DNA of 64,000 nt from Muraenolepis orangiensis (GCA_027704905.1 CM051006.1:1618719-1682718); one strand, 5' to 3'. Shown: positions 39,966 through 53,087, counted from the stretch's first letter. Notes: generated by a model from the letters alone, not told the origin. Program-made: numbers and translations.

Positions 39966-40605
39966 TTGTTGTTAACATACAAGTGCTGGTGGACAAAGTG
40001 AGTTTAATATGGAAAATTGAGATTTAAAATGTTTTTTGCTACTCTAAACGAGAATAATACTATTTTATACAAATATAGCCTGTAACTCAAATGTACACCA
40101 TCTAACAAATACATAATATATTCATAGAATTGTAACATAAGTAAGACAGAGGACGAGTTTTTCCATGTTGATTGTCAAATGTTTGACTGGTTTCTCTCTG
40201 CTGCCTATGATGCTAGATGAGATACAGATCATCTAGAGATCTCTTCCTTTAGCTATAGATACACATTTCAATATCAACCAAAATGACTACTGTCCTTCTT
40301 AGCTTACGCTGTGGAGAGAGATGAGACAGGGAGAGAATGGGCAGACAGAATGGAGAGAGGAGAGCAACAGAGAGAGGAGAAAGGAAGAAAAGAACACTAA
40401 GAGCATACAGAGATGACACAAAAGACAGAGAGACAGAGAGAGAGCTATAGGAGAAAGAGAGGAGGGGAGAGAGGGAGAGAATATGAGAGACAAAGGAGGA
40501 GTAAGAGAGAGGAAGATATATAGATAAGCCAGGGAGGGGGAGGGAGGAAGGAGGGGAGAGAGAGGAGAAGCCTGCAAGAGGGGGGAGGGAGGAGGAGAGA
40601 AAGCT
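39966..40605. other. Unannotated, with a purine-rich degenerate GAGA region
   Basis: 40310-40605 is A/G-rich (GGGAGAGAA, GAGGAGAGA) without a fixed period. The rest is unique AT-rich sequence. Confidence 0.55.
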
Positions 40606-40694
40606 TTTATCGAGCTTTGCAAGTCATGCCTCAAATTCACCCATATTCAACCACCAACAGCGGAGTCAGCCATCAAGGAGACAGCCCTGGAACT
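40606..40694 (-). mobile_element. SINE 3'-region fragment (family of 19695), minus strand
   Basis: Its reverse complement gives CTGTCTCCTTGATGGCTGAC, TGGTTGAATATGGGTGAATT and ATGACTTGCAAAGC, colinear with the 19695 and 21222 SINEs. The head and the end of the tail are missing. Confidence 0.82.
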
Positions 40695-41879
40695 TAAGTG
40701 GGTGGTGTTTCCAATGAGGGGTCGCTCTGGTGCTGCCATATAGGCGCTCTTTGACTCCCAGCACTGATCACAACACGCCGCCCTGAACCGATTGGGTTCC
40801 TAGCGGTTCACGGTGGTTCAAGCACGGGGACTCCAATTTTTGACACTTAATTTCCAGTTATGTTTCACCCCTGTTTGTTTGTCTGTTAGCAAGATAACTC
40901 AAAAACGTATGTACAGAGTTGGACAAAACTTGGATTAATTAAGAGCCAGGACATTTTGGCGAACATCCGGATCTGAATCCGGATCCAGGGGACTTTTTGG
41001 TGTGGTGGAGGAATGCGCTACCAGTTCCAGTTCATGTGTTTGTGTAGCGCTCTTCTGTTCAACACATTTCTAATAACTATTTTATAGTTACTTATCCCCT
41101 CACTTCAGTACATGACATCTCCCTGAGGATGGATGGGCCAGTGTTTCTATGAAGAGACTTGAGTCTTGCTTGGGTTGGGAGTTTTAAGAAGTCCTGTCCA
41201 CAGCATACTTATCTCACGTGATGAACATTGATAAAACATAATACACTATTTTATTTTTAAAACTGTTGCTAAACTCACACAGAATACTGATGTTCTTTAC
41301 AGTTTTGTAAGTCGCTTGGGACAAAAGCCCTGAATGAATGTAATGTGTGTAATGTTGTGATGAACTCTCCAATACTTGAATGGATACAGACACTGAGACT
41401 CAGACCAACTGCACTATTTCAGTTTGAAATAACTTCCCTTGAGGCCTTCTGCTTCCAAACCTTATAATCTTTTTTAACAGTTTCCTAGTTTTAATTGTCC
41501 TTGATAGTATCAATTAGTCACTTTCCATGGTCCTCTGTTTTTAAAACTTAGTAAAACCACTGATTAAAAAACAACATAATATTGGTATATATTATATAGA
41601 CAGATTTCCAATTTGCTCTCACTGATCAATTTGCTGCAAACTTATCCAATAACAATCTTTCTGATCCATTTGAATCTGACTTTCCTTCCAGTAATTCAGC
41701 AGACTGCCTTGACCAAAGTAGTCGTAGATGGTCTTCTAAATACTGATTGTGACTCAGAATCATCCCTGCTGCTCCTTGACCTGACTTGAGTGCAGCTTTA
41801 GACACCATGGACCACAGTTTCAGGACACTTGGAGAAGTGTTATGCCACACACTGATCGTAGTGGTGGAACACAAATGCA
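40695..41879. other. Mostly unannotated; one LINE-tail relic
   Basis: TTGTAAGTCGCTTGGGACAA at 41308, followed by GAATGTAATGTGTGTAATG, looks like a worn L2-type LINE tail. No gene recognised in about 1.2 kb. Confidence 0.5.
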
Positions 41880-42540
41880 GTACAAGCAGAGTCAGAGGCA
41901 CAAGGGAGTTTGACCCCGCAGTGGTGGACGTTTATTGAGCACCAGGGATAATCTGATATGAGATGTAAATTACAAACTATGTGTATGACAATTACGGACG
42001 TAATAATACTATGTGAAAAGCAACTTACGTGTGTGCGAAATGGAAATCCAAAAAGGGGTTGTTGTATAATCCTGCGGGGAAATGGCTGAAGTCCAAAACA
42101 AACCAAAACATCCAGGGAGAAAAACAAAATCAGAAGGCCAACAAAAGTTACAAACAGGTAAACAATCCAAGGGAAAACAAAGAGTTCAGGGAGATGCTAA
42201 AAGGGTCTTCACAGGTCTTCACAGGTCTTCACAGGTCTTCACAGGTCTTCACGGAGGAATCGGCGAGAGTTTCGGGTTGTAGAAACGGAAAAGTTCTGGC
42301 AACAAATTAACAGGGGAGCGGAGTGTAAGTAAGGAGCTAATTAATAGGGCGCTGATTCTGATAGGGAACAGGTGGCTTGAACGATCACGGTCTTCTGTGA
42401 CGTAAACCTTTCATAAGCCTTCTTGCGTGTCCTCCTGGGAGTTGTAACCCCAGATGGACGCCAGGTCGAGGCAGAGGAGCGTGGCTGGAGAGGAGAGTGG
42501 TGTGATGGAGAGATCTCAACAAGAAGCATGTTGGTAACCA
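41880..42540. other. Possible retroelement remnant with a 10-bp repeat
   Basis: AAC/AAA-rich, CAACAAAAG-containing sequence of the kind seen in fish LTR interiors. ACAGGTCTTC is repeated five times at 42209-42251. No termini, target duplication or coding part were found, so the call is tentative. Confidence 0.3.
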
Positions 42541-43330
42541 GGGGACGGTGCTTTCATGGCTTCATTCATACTTATATCAAAACTCAACGCGTAAGTAACA
42601 ATAATAATACAATCTCAGAACTCTCTGAAGTAAAGTATACAGGCGTTTTTTTATGGCATTATTAGTTATTAAAAAAAATGATCTCAGTAATATTCCTAAA
42701 GTCCAACCGATTCTATGATTGTGTGATGCTGAAACTGTTATCCAGGTACTCTAGTTGTGCTACGAGAAGCCTTCAGCTTGCTCAGAATGCTGCAGCTGGA
42801 GTCTTGACAAATACATCATACAGCACCCGTTCTCTTTAGGTCGGGTTCAATCTATTAAAGTCTCAGTGGATCCAGTCTGTTCTTTGGCCTCCATGGCTGT
42901 AGCATGCTGTTTGTGTGCTGATTAGTTTCATATCTGGCAACCCGGGGTACTGTGAGAATAATAAACACATCAGCCAGAAATAAAACAGCCGCTCATTGGA
43001 CATTCCAAAGGACAACATATTGGCAGTAGCGTTGCTGTCAGTATTTCTTCGTAGCATTGTTCCTTGTTCCGATGTTTCCATGTTGACCTATCGTGGTCAT
43101 GTCATGATTCAGTACAGCTGCAGCACCTTAAAGACTAATGGTGTATTTATCATTTAGTTTTAGAGGAGAGCTTAACAAGGAGTAATGGATAGGCTAAGGG
43201 ACTATAAAGGAAGAAGGGGCCCCGAGATTAATGGCCGTTAGATGTGGATAGACGGATATCGATCAGAAGTCTCTAGCTTCATGAGGCTGTTTATTCCACA
43301 GGGACAGTTTAAGGAACATATGGGAACATA
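42541..43330. other. Unannotated sequence
   Basis: About 790 bp without recognised features. Confidence 0.5.
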
Positions 43331-43483
43331 GAGACCAGTGAGGGTCTGGACCAGTGATGGTCTGAATGAGTGATGGTCTGGACCAGTGATGGTCTGGACC
43401 AGAGATGGTCTGGACCAGTGAGGGTCTGGACCAGTGATGGTCTGAACGAGTGATGGTCTGGACCAGTGATGGTCTGGACCAGG
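43331..43483. repeat. 16-bp minisatellite
   Basis: About nine units of GATGGTCTGGACCAGT with GAATGAG or GAACGAG variants. Each unit carries the palindrome GGTCTGGACC-like TCTGGACCAG. Confidence 0.95.
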
Positions 43484-43486
43484 CCA

Positions 43487-43490
<4 letters not shown>

Positions 43491-43552
<62 letters not shown>
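43491..43552. repeat. (TG)n microsatellite
   Basis: TG repeat of about 60 bp directly after the 16-bp array. Confidence 0.97.
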
Positions 43553-43555
<3 letters not shown>

Positions 43556-43660
43556 TGTAGTGGGACCCGTGCAACACAGTAAAAGCCTATCCTGACATGT
43601 GAAGGAGAAGGCGCATGACAAGAGAGTGTCGTGCGTGGGTACCTTACATTCTGACAGCCT

Positions 43661-43671
43661 GTGTGTGTGCA

Positions 43672-43724
<53 letters not shown>
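43661..43724. repeat. (TG)n microsatellite
   Basis: TG repeat of about 60 bp, with GCATGTATG at its start. Confidence 0.97.
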
Positions 43725-43726
<2 letters not shown>

Positions 43727-43769
43727 CTGGTAACAGCCTGGCTCCTGTATGGATCCCTGGGGGGCTCCC

Positions 43770-43772
<3 letters not shown>

Positions 43773-43818
<46 letters not shown>

Positions 43819-43828
43819 AGAGAGAGAG
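43773..43828. repeat. (GA)n with a G9 run
   Basis: GA repeat of about 38 bp followed by GGGGGGGGG and more GA. Confidence 0.96.
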
Positions 43829-44014
43829 GATGTATTTATATACCCCTGGTGGGTGTCTAACAGCATTCTAACCTGTGGACTAGAAAGGTGTCTTGTGATG
43901 AATATGGACTGTATATATAGATAGAGCCAGAGATCTGCATGTGTGGGATTAGAATTTCTACAGCCCCTAAAACAGTTTTTTAATAATATGCATGAAACCA
44001 ATACAGCCTACACC

Positions 44015-45505
<1,491 letters not shown>

Positions 45506-45853
45506 TTCAGGTGTGCTACCTCCAGGTGTATTGCCTCCGGGTGTGTTACCTCCAGGTGTGTTACCTCCGGGTGTATTGCCTCCGGGTGTGTTACCTCCAG
45601 GTGTGTGTTACCTCCAGGTGTATTGCCTCCGGGTGTGTTACCTCCAGGTGTGTTACCTCCAGGGTTGTGTTACCTTTGGGTGTGTTACCTCCAGGTGTGT
45701 GTTACCTTAAAGGTGTGTTACCTCCTGGTGTGTTACCTCCAGGGTTGTGTTACCTTTAGGTGTGTTACCTCCAGCTGCGTTACCTCCAGGTGTAATACCT
45801 TCAGGTGTGTGTTACCTTCAGGTGTGTGTTATCTCCAGGTGTGTTACCTCCAG
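45506..45853. repeat. 15-bp minisatellite
   Basis: About 22 units of GTGTGTTACCTCCAG with CCGGGTGTATTGC and ACCTTTAGG variants. The 15-bp period keeps frames open (LPPGV and CYLQV repeats). It grades into the TG tract that follows, which probably grew from the GTGTGTT of the unit. Confidence 0.95.
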
Positions 45854-45872
45854 GTGTGTGTGTGTGTGTGTG

Positions 45873-45925
<53 letters not shown>

Positions 45926-45942
45926 GTGTGTGTGCGTGTGGA
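45854..45942. repeat. (TG)n microsatellite
   Basis: TG repeat of about 88 bp with GCGTG interruptions. Confidence 0.97.
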
Positions 45943-46098
45943 AGAGTAAACAAGAAAGAGATGAGCTGGGAAAGACTTTCAACTGATTCTATAAATCTTA
46001 TTAAAGACAAGCTGACAGCAACGACTTTACAGTCTGAATAGAGAAAACCTCTGAGTCATTCTGTCTCATTTAACCTTTAACCAGCCCAGAGATCCACT

Positions 46099-46628
<530 letters not shown>

Positions 46629-46880
46629 CGTTAGCCAGTTAGCCAATCACAGGTCTATCCATAGTGACAGTTAGCCAATCACAGGCCTATCCATAGTGAC
46701 AGTTAGCCAATCACAGGCCTATCCTTACTGACAGTTAGTCAATCACAGGCCTATCCATAGTGACAGTTAGTCAATCACAGGCCTATCCATAGTGACAGTT
46801 AGTCAATCACAGGCCTATCCATAGTGACAGTTAGTCAATCACAGGGGTATCCATAGTGACAGTTAGTCAATCACAGGCCT
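46629..46880. repeat. 32-bp minisatellite
   Basis: About eight units of AGTCAATCACAGGCCTATCC plus ATAGTGACAGTT. Early units read AGCCAATCAC and later ones AGTCAATCAC. The hAT-like element at 46884 starts at its right edge. Confidence 0.96.
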
Positions 46881-47370
46881 GGTCCAGTGAGGAAAGGGAG
46901 GACTCCCTAACATTTCAGAGAAAAAAAAAGTTTAATACAGATTCATCTGTGAAAATGCTAATAAAAATGCAGTTTCTAACGCTTCAAAATAGCACCAACA
47001 GCGCCCCCTACAGTCCTACGGCAATTTTTTTAATCACTCTCCGGTGGAACGGAGGAACGGAGGAACGTCTTCCGTAAGCTCACATTTGAAGTCCATTATA
47101 AACTCCCGGACCCGAGTGGCCGGTGAGTCCTGGTTTAACATGAGTGTGTGAGTGTGTACGGCGCTAAGGGAGGACCATCCTCCCTGAGGGCGGGTCTAGC
47201 CAGAGGCTGTGAACCAATCAGCAGAGCTCCCTGCGCTGGTTTTGGGGGCGGGTTATCATCGTGCAAGGATCTATATTGTGTCATTCATTAATTCCGCGCT
47301 CCAGAAAACTCGTAAGTCAGTTACTTTTAATTGATTTTAGATGGAAACTTGAGTTCCTCCTCAAAGCGTT

Positions 47371-47513
47371 CAAGTCAAGTCAAGTCAAGTCAAGTTTATT
47401 GTCACTTCACAGTTTACACAAGTATAAAGCAGTGAGTGAAAATCTTCTGCAATACCCGACGACAGACAGCAGTTATAAAAATAAGACGTTTTAAACAAAA
47501 CTGTGTAAAGTTA
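47371..47513 (-). mobile_element. LINE 3'-end fragment inserted in hAT-like copy 2
   Basis: CAAGTCAAGTCAAGTCAAG then TTTATTGTCAC, AATACCCGACGACAGACAGC and TATAAA match 29984-30135, the 3' end of the minus-strand LINE. In copy 1 the host reads straight from GCGTTCC to AGGTGCATGACG, so this is an insertion of about 143 bp. Confidence 0.88.
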
Positions 47514-47934
47514 AGGTACATGACGCCAAACGTAAACAGAAAGCATGGCTGACCGTGACAAGGTGGTGTCTTTGGTTCGCGATTAGTCAACTGATGTGAT
47601 TCACGTGCATTACTGGTTTTACTTCATGATAGTATGTATTATTTTAATTAAATACAGGTAAATATACTTTACACAACAGAACGATTCTCCCTCAAATCTC
47701 ACTCAATTTCTAATCCACTCTGGTTGAAACTTCTATTCCGACTTTCAGATTTTCATCATAAATGGATTAATCGCTAAATATCTATTTTTCATCAAAACAA
47801 TGTTTCTTCTTCCTCCGATCACAATCGGTTTTAATTCAGTTTGGATTGTCTGCTAAAATGACCCACTAATACACGGTCAGAATTGATAGTGAGGCACCTT
47901 CCTTCCTCCATCCGGTACTTTTACAAATTCAAGA

Positions 47935-48140
47935 TTTAAGATTCAAGATAACTTTATTTATCCCGAGGGAAATTAAGATGCAACAGTTGAAACAGGGGGA
48001 ACTAAACTAAACTAGTATAAACAAAATCTAACTAAATGAAATCTAAATGAAATCTAAATGTATAGAAAGATGAATTGCACAATTTACAGTATTATTACAG
48101 TAGCACATAGGTATATACAATATACAACACTACGTATAGT
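47935..48140 (-). mobile_element. LINE 3'-end fragment inserted near the end of hAT-like copy 2
   Basis: Matches the LINE tail at 24365-24630 (ATTCAAGATAAC, TTATCCCGAGGGAAATTAAG, ACAGTTGAAACAGGGGGAA). The host terminus GCCGCCATTG resumes at 48151, which shows the nesting. Confidence 0.82.
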
Positions 48141-48160
48141 ACAAATATGAGCCGCCATTG

Positions 48161-48167
48161 ATATATA

Positions 48168-48209
<42 letters not shown>

Positions 48210-48224
48210 CATATATATACATAT
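48161..48224. repeat. (TA)n tract
   Basis: TA dinucleotides with GTATATATATACATATATA, directly abutting the hAT-like terminus. Confidence 0.93.
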
Positions 48225-48479
48225 ATCACATTAACCATATATAGCACACAGAATATGTCACAGGTTTCCTTCCTTTTTGCTGTACCCATCTTGTGTGTAA
48301 TAAAGAGTATTAATTGGTCGTCGTGTGTTCTTTGTAAATGTCAACAGCGTCGCTTCTGAACCCAATGATAATTAAGGCCCTGATTGGCTCTTCCGTTTTC
48401 TAGAACATTCTCTATGTATCAAATCATCGCAGTAAAGTCAGAATAGTTGTGTGTGACCTTCCAGTGATATCCGCAGATG
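48225..48479. other. Unannotated sequence
   Basis: About 255 bp of AT-rich sequence. Nothing recognised. Confidence 0.5.
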
Positions 48480-48690
48480 GAGAACGTGGTATGTAACATA
48501 AAGTATACAGTAAAGTACATAATATCGTATTTAGTGGTGTTTATAGTACATAGTATCAAGCATTTCAAAGGTAGTATATAGTGTTGTGGACAGTATAGTA
48601 TAGTATTGTATAGTATAGTATTGTATAGTTTAGTATAGTAGGTTTTGAAATGCATACTGCAGGAGGGAATGGGGAGTAAGCATTCCATTG
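48480..48690 (-). repeat. Dispersed AT-rich repeat, reverse of 39745
   Basis: The minus strand reads CCCTCCTGCAGTATGCATTTC, then TACTATACTAAAC, then AACACTATATACTACCTTTG. The first part matches 39745-39900 and the last part is the monomer of the 33-bp arrays at 50222 and 52146. Confidence 0.65.
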
Positions 48691-48770
48691 TACATTGTAT
48701 TGTAGAAAATGGAGAATAAATACCTCTTGAATCTTGGATATTGAATCTTGGTCCTTGGATCTTGGTGGGT
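48691..48770 (+). mobile_element. LINE-tail-like (TTGAATCTTGG)n segment
   Basis: GGAGAATAAATACC followed by TTGAATCTTGG, TTGAATCTTGG and CTTGGATCTTGG resembles the end of a LINE with AATAAA and a short repeated tail. No coding part precedes it. Confidence 0.4.
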
Positions 48771-48883
48771 GGTGATAGCTGGAGGGGAGTTGTGTGTTCG
48801 GTCCGCTCCACTTCAATACGGACTGTAGTTGTACAACTCAGTTAGTAAAGTTTATTTAACCAGTAGATAACACGGGGCCCGTG

Positions 48884-48998
48884 TGTCCTGTGCAGTGGTG
48901 TCTCCGTACCACACGGTGACGCCACTCGTCAGGGCCCGTAGAGAGCGTCCTGATGCGTGGCGTCACCGTGTGGTACGGAGACACCACTGCACAGGACA
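48884..48998. repeat. 42-bp perfect inverted repeat with a 31-bp loop
   Basis: Left arm 48884-48925 (TGTCCTGTGCAGTGGTGTCT...) and right arm 48957-48998 are exact complements. The right arm continues into LINE coding sequence (48957-49120), so the left arm is an inverted copy of part of it. Confidence 0.97.
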
Positions 48999-49125
48999 AG
49001 AAAACCATCCAGAGGGTCAGGAGGACGGCAGAGAAGATCCTCAGGAGTTCACTGCCATGCATTGATGCGTGCAAGCTATTGTTGCAAATGGCCAATAAAA
49101 CATCTTGTATCTTGTATCTTTTAAA
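48957..49125 (+). pseudogene. LINE ORF2 C-terminus and 3' tail fragment
   Basis: VWYGDTTAQDKKTIQRVRRT and AEKILRSSLPCID are typical of the region after the RT in L2/CR1-group fish LINEs. A short UTR with CCAATAAAACATC follows and ends in repeated TTGTATC. The rest of the element is missing. Confidence 0.75.
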
Positions 49126-49396
49126 AGGCGCAGGACGCGGTTGGCTCCCTGCGAAGGGCCGTTGCCGTGGTTACAGAGGAGAGAGGGGAGAGCGTCTCTT
49201 CTAGAGAGTGGTCCCTCATCCTCTCACGCCTCCCCAAGAAAGAACCATCGCTTTACTGTCGGCCAAAAGGTTCTGACCCCAAGGAGGAAACAAGAGTTGA
49301 GGTGTTCCCCAGCAGGCCTCCACGTCCTATCAGGAACCAGCGGAGGATGAAGGCTTTTAAGAGGGGGTTAAAGGTTAAGGGTTAAAGGTTCCACAT
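49126..49396. other. Unannotated sequence
   Basis: About 270 bp open in one forward frame, with no domain recognised. Confidence 0.4.
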
Positions 49397-49531
49397 GTGT
49401 ATGGACACCCTATGGTTAATGTTATATATATATATGTATATATATATATACCTATATATACTATATGGACACCCTATGGTTAATGTTATATACATACCTA
49501 TATATACAATATGGACACCCTATGGTTAATG

Positions 49532-49597
<66 letters not shown>

Positions 49598-50125
49598 TAT
49601 ATGGACACCCTATGGTTAATGTTATATACATACCTATATATACTATATGGACACCCTATGGTTAATGTTATATATATACCTATATATACTATATGGACAC
49701 CCTATGGTTAATGTTATATATATACCCATATATACTATATGGACACCCTATGGTTAATGTTATATATATATATACCTATATATACTATATGGACACCCTA
49801 TGGTTAATGTTATATATATACCTATATATACTATATGGACACCCTATGGTTAATGTTATATATATATACCTATATATACTATATGGACACCCTATGGTTA
49901 ATGTTATATACATACCTATATATACTATATGGACACCCTATGGTTAATGTTATATATATACCTATATATACTATATGGACACCCTATGGTTAATGTTATA
50001 TATATATACCTATATATACTATATGGACACCCTATGGTTAATGTTATATATATACCTATATATACTATATGGACACCCTATGGTTAATGTTATATATATA
50101 CCTATATATACGATACGGACACCCT
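49397..50125. repeat. ~46-bp AT-rich minisatellite
   Basis: About 15 units of TATGGACACCCTATGGTTAA plus TGTTATATATATACCTATATATAC. The TA stretch varies in length, and one unit has expanded to about 60 bp of pure TA at 49534-49595. Confidence 0.96.
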
Positions 50126-50221
50126 GAGTTAAGGCAGGGCTAGTGGGGTTTTAATGGTCGATGACGGGCAGGAAGCAGATATCCTCATTATCACCCAACG
50201 CTTAGAATGACCTCTTATACT

Positions 50222-50470
50222 TTAAACAACACTATATACTACCTACTATATACTTTAAACAATACTATATTATACCTACTATATTCTACCTACTATATAC
50301 TATAAACAACACTATATACTACCTACTATACTATAAACAACACTAAATACTGCCTACTATATACTATAAACAACACTATATACTACCTACTATACTATAA
50401 ACAACACTAAATACTGCCTACTATATACTGTATAAAACACTATATACTACCGACTATATTCTATACTGTA
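50222..50470. repeat. 33-bp AT-rich minisatellite, irregular
   Basis: Units of AAACAACACTATATACTACC plus TACTATATACTAT with deletions. It is the same monomer as at 52146. The two arrays flank the transposon copy at 50680-52140. Confidence 0.92.
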
Positions 50471-50679
50471 ACGGACCACTTGAACCTGTCTATTAAACCT
50501 GTCTAGGCATTATCCTTTGCGGTTTACTAAATAATATTCAGTATGTATGTATGCCTTGAAATGACGTGTGGGATTTTACCGGAGTTCGATACCCATAGGC
50601 CTACATAAATGTGTCCCTATTGGCGCACCGTAGATCAGTACAGCTGGAAGCGCCGGTTAAGTGATGTAGTCGGCAGCAG
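50471..50679. other. Unannotated spacer
   Basis: About 210 bp. No feature recognised. Confidence 0.5.
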
Positions 50680-52140
50680 GAAAGTTTGTGAAAGTGATTA
50701 ATCTCGAACGCACTATTTAAAAAAAATCGAATTAATCATCGTATCCGGTTTAGACGGCTCCTCCCTCAGTGTGTTCACCTGAGAGGCTCCTCCCTCAGTG
50801 ATCCAGTGTTCACCTGGTAATGAGCTGAGAGGCTCCTCCCTCAGTGTCCACCTGGTAATGAGCTGAGAGGCTCCTCCCTCAGTGTTCACCTGGTAATGAG
50901 CTGAGAGGCTCCTCCCTCAGTGTCCACCTGGTAATGAGCTGAGAGGCTCCTCCCTCAGTGTTCACCTGGTAATGAGCTGAGAGGCTCCTCCCTCAGTGTT
51001 CACCTGGTAATGAGCTGAGAGGCTCCTCCCTCAGTGTTCACCTGGTAATGAGCTGAGAGGCTCCTCCCTCAGTGTTCACCTGAGAGGCTCCTCCCTCAGT
51101 GTTCACCTGGTAATGAGCTGAGAGGCTCCTCCCTCAGTGTTCACCTGGTAATGAGCTGAGAGGCTCCTCCCTCAGTGTTCACCTGGTAATGACCTGAGAG
51201 GCTCCTCCCTCAGTGTTCACCTGGTAATGAGCTGAGAGGCTCCTCCCTCAGTGTCCACCTGGTAATGAGCTGAGAGGCTCCTCCCTCAGTGTTCACCTGG
51301 TAATGAGCTGAGAGGCTCCTCCCTCAGTGTTCACCTGGTAATGAGCTGAGAGGCTCCTCCCTCAGTGTTCACCTGGTAATGAGCTGAGAGGCTCCTCCCT
51401 CAGTGTTCACCTGGTAATGAGCAGAGAGGCTCCTCCCTCAGTGTCCACCTGGTAATGAGCTGAGAGGCTCCTCCCTCAGTGTTCACCTGGTAATGACCTG
51501 AGAGGCAGCGTGACGTTAAACCAACAGGATGATGAGGAGACACCGCGGAGCGCTGGGCGGAACGTTTCACTTTAACACATCGCGCTCGCAATATGATTGT
51601 GGCAGCAAAGAAGCTTCCTTTGAGCAGATGCCCTGGGTAGCACATTAGACAGAGGGCCGTTGGTCTCACTCCAAGACTGTGGGTTTGATGGGGCTTTAGC
51701 AAAGTGCCGTAAAATACTTTTCAAACACAGTCAAAACACTTCAAACAGTCCACCAAGTTGACTCTGTTTCAATGTCATTTTACAGCTAAGAATGTGAAAA
51801 AGGATTGTTCACTTTGGCTCTTTGTTATTCAGTTTCATAAAGTGGCCGACTTGTTGCAACATTCATTTCCATGAGTTGTTTCTTTGCAAACAATTAACAA
51901 GCAAGCTGTTTATGTTCACTTTGTTGCAGACATTATTTTGGAGCAGATTATTTATGCAGTTGTCTGCTTAATATTAATCTTATTATTGATGTTTTGGGCA
52001 ATACTAAGAACTCCATGAGACCTTTTTGCTCAGAAAAACTAAAGTGAAAAGTAACAAATAAAATAAAAAAAATCTTGATCTCTAACTGCTTTTAGCATTT
52101 CATTCTTCCATATCTGCATTTGCTACAAGTACATATGTTT
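50680..52140. mobile_element. hAT-like element, second copy of the 21607 family, expanded by a minisatellite
   Basis: From about 51506, AGCGTGACGTTAAACCAACAGG, CACCGCGGAGCGCTGGGCGG and onward is colinear with 21670-22260, then with CTTTTAAAC at 22621. TGATTAATC near 50687 may belong to an end. Terminal repeats are not intact. The 38-bp array at 50757-51506 lies between. Confidence 0.72.
50757..51506. repeat. 38-bp minisatellite grown inside a transposon
   Basis: About 19 units of CACCTGGTAATGAGCTGAGA plus GGCTCCTCCCTCAGTGTT, two of them missing the GGTAATGAGC part. The last unit runs into AGGCAGCGTGACG. In the sister transposon the same spot has one unit-like CCCTGTGAATGAACTGAGCGG before CAGCGTGA. 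Confidence 0.95.
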
Positions 52141-52145
52141 CTTTT

Positions 52146-52373
52146 AAACAACACTATATACTACCTACTATATACTATAAACAACACTATATACTACCTA
52201 CTATATACTATAAACAACACTCTATGCTACCTACTATATACTATAAACAACACTATATACTACCTACTATATACTATAAACAACACTATATACTACCTAC
52301 TATATACTATAAACAACACTATATACTACCTACTATATACTATAAACAACACTATATACTACCTTCTAAATAC
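52146..52373. repeat. 33-bp AT-rich minisatellite
   Basis: About seven regular units of the 33-bp monomer. The period gives an 11-residue repeat frame (NTIYYLLYTIN), which is an artefact. Confidence 0.95.
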
Positions 52374-52718
52374 TATAAGGAATGGAAGGTATCTAGGAGT
52401 AAACACTTTGGTGGCAGACTACAAACTAGGATGTTCTGAGATATACTTAGTTATACTGAGATTTACTTACTTATAGGCATTTGTATGGCATTGAAACTGA
52501 CAAGCTAGTGTGATATTGTGGTGGTTTGAAGAGACTTGTGCCGGTAATGAATACATTGATGGCCTAGTTTGGATTTATTACAAAAACTCCTGTGAACGTG
52601 GAAAATTCAGTAGGCCAATGTGGCCAAATTTTGACATACATAGAGAAATTAGGAATTCAGATAGACCCCCCTCCCCCTCCAGGACCTGGGTTGTGATGAA
52701 GCCGGTGAGATCTGTTGA

Positions 52719-52722
<4 letters not shown>
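52374..52722. other. Unannotated sequence
   Basis: About 350 bp. No feature recognised. Confidence 0.5.

Positions 52723-52774
<52 letters not shown>
52723..52774. repeat. (GA)n microsatellite
   Basis: GA repeat of about 52 bp. Confidence 0.97.
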
Positions 52775-52775
<1 letters not shown>

Positions 52776-53087
52776 AAATTGCTCCCCAAGGACATGAATA
52801 CATTATCTGAGGAGAAGAAGGAGACGAAGAAGATGAAGAAGAGAGAGGGATGGTTCTCAAGGGAAATGGAAACACTGTCAAACAGAGCAAGGTTTACAAT
52901 TAAAAGACAGAGAGAGAAAAAAGTGTTAATGGTGGATTTATAACACAGGAACAACATGAAGAAGAATCATTTAGACCAGGGGTGTCAAACTCAAATACCC
53001 AGTGGGCCAAAATGTAAAACCTGAACAAAGTCGCGGGCCAACATTGAACAAATGAACCTTTTAATATGGACCCAAACACGTTTAGCT

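Larger units (their letters stand above)
46884..48160. mobile_element. hAT-like element copy 2 (inverse of 909-1860), with two nested LINE tails
   Basis: It starts CCAGTGAGG and ends GCCGCCATTG, both worn versions of copy 1's termini, and is colinear with copy 1 in reverse complement. Shared landmarks include ACCAACAGCGCCCCCTAC, GGCGCTAAGGGAGGACCATC and ACGCCAAACG. It is interrupted at 47371-47513 and at 47935-48140. No transposase is visible. Confidence 0.85.

Noticed and set aside
41880..42540. Complete LTR retrotransposon
   Set aside because: No paired LTRs, target duplication or coding sequence could be found. Kept only as a weak remnant.
50757..51506. Regular 38-bp repeats resembling CRISPR
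   Set aside because: No spacers. It sits inside a fish transposon copy, so it is a minisatellite.
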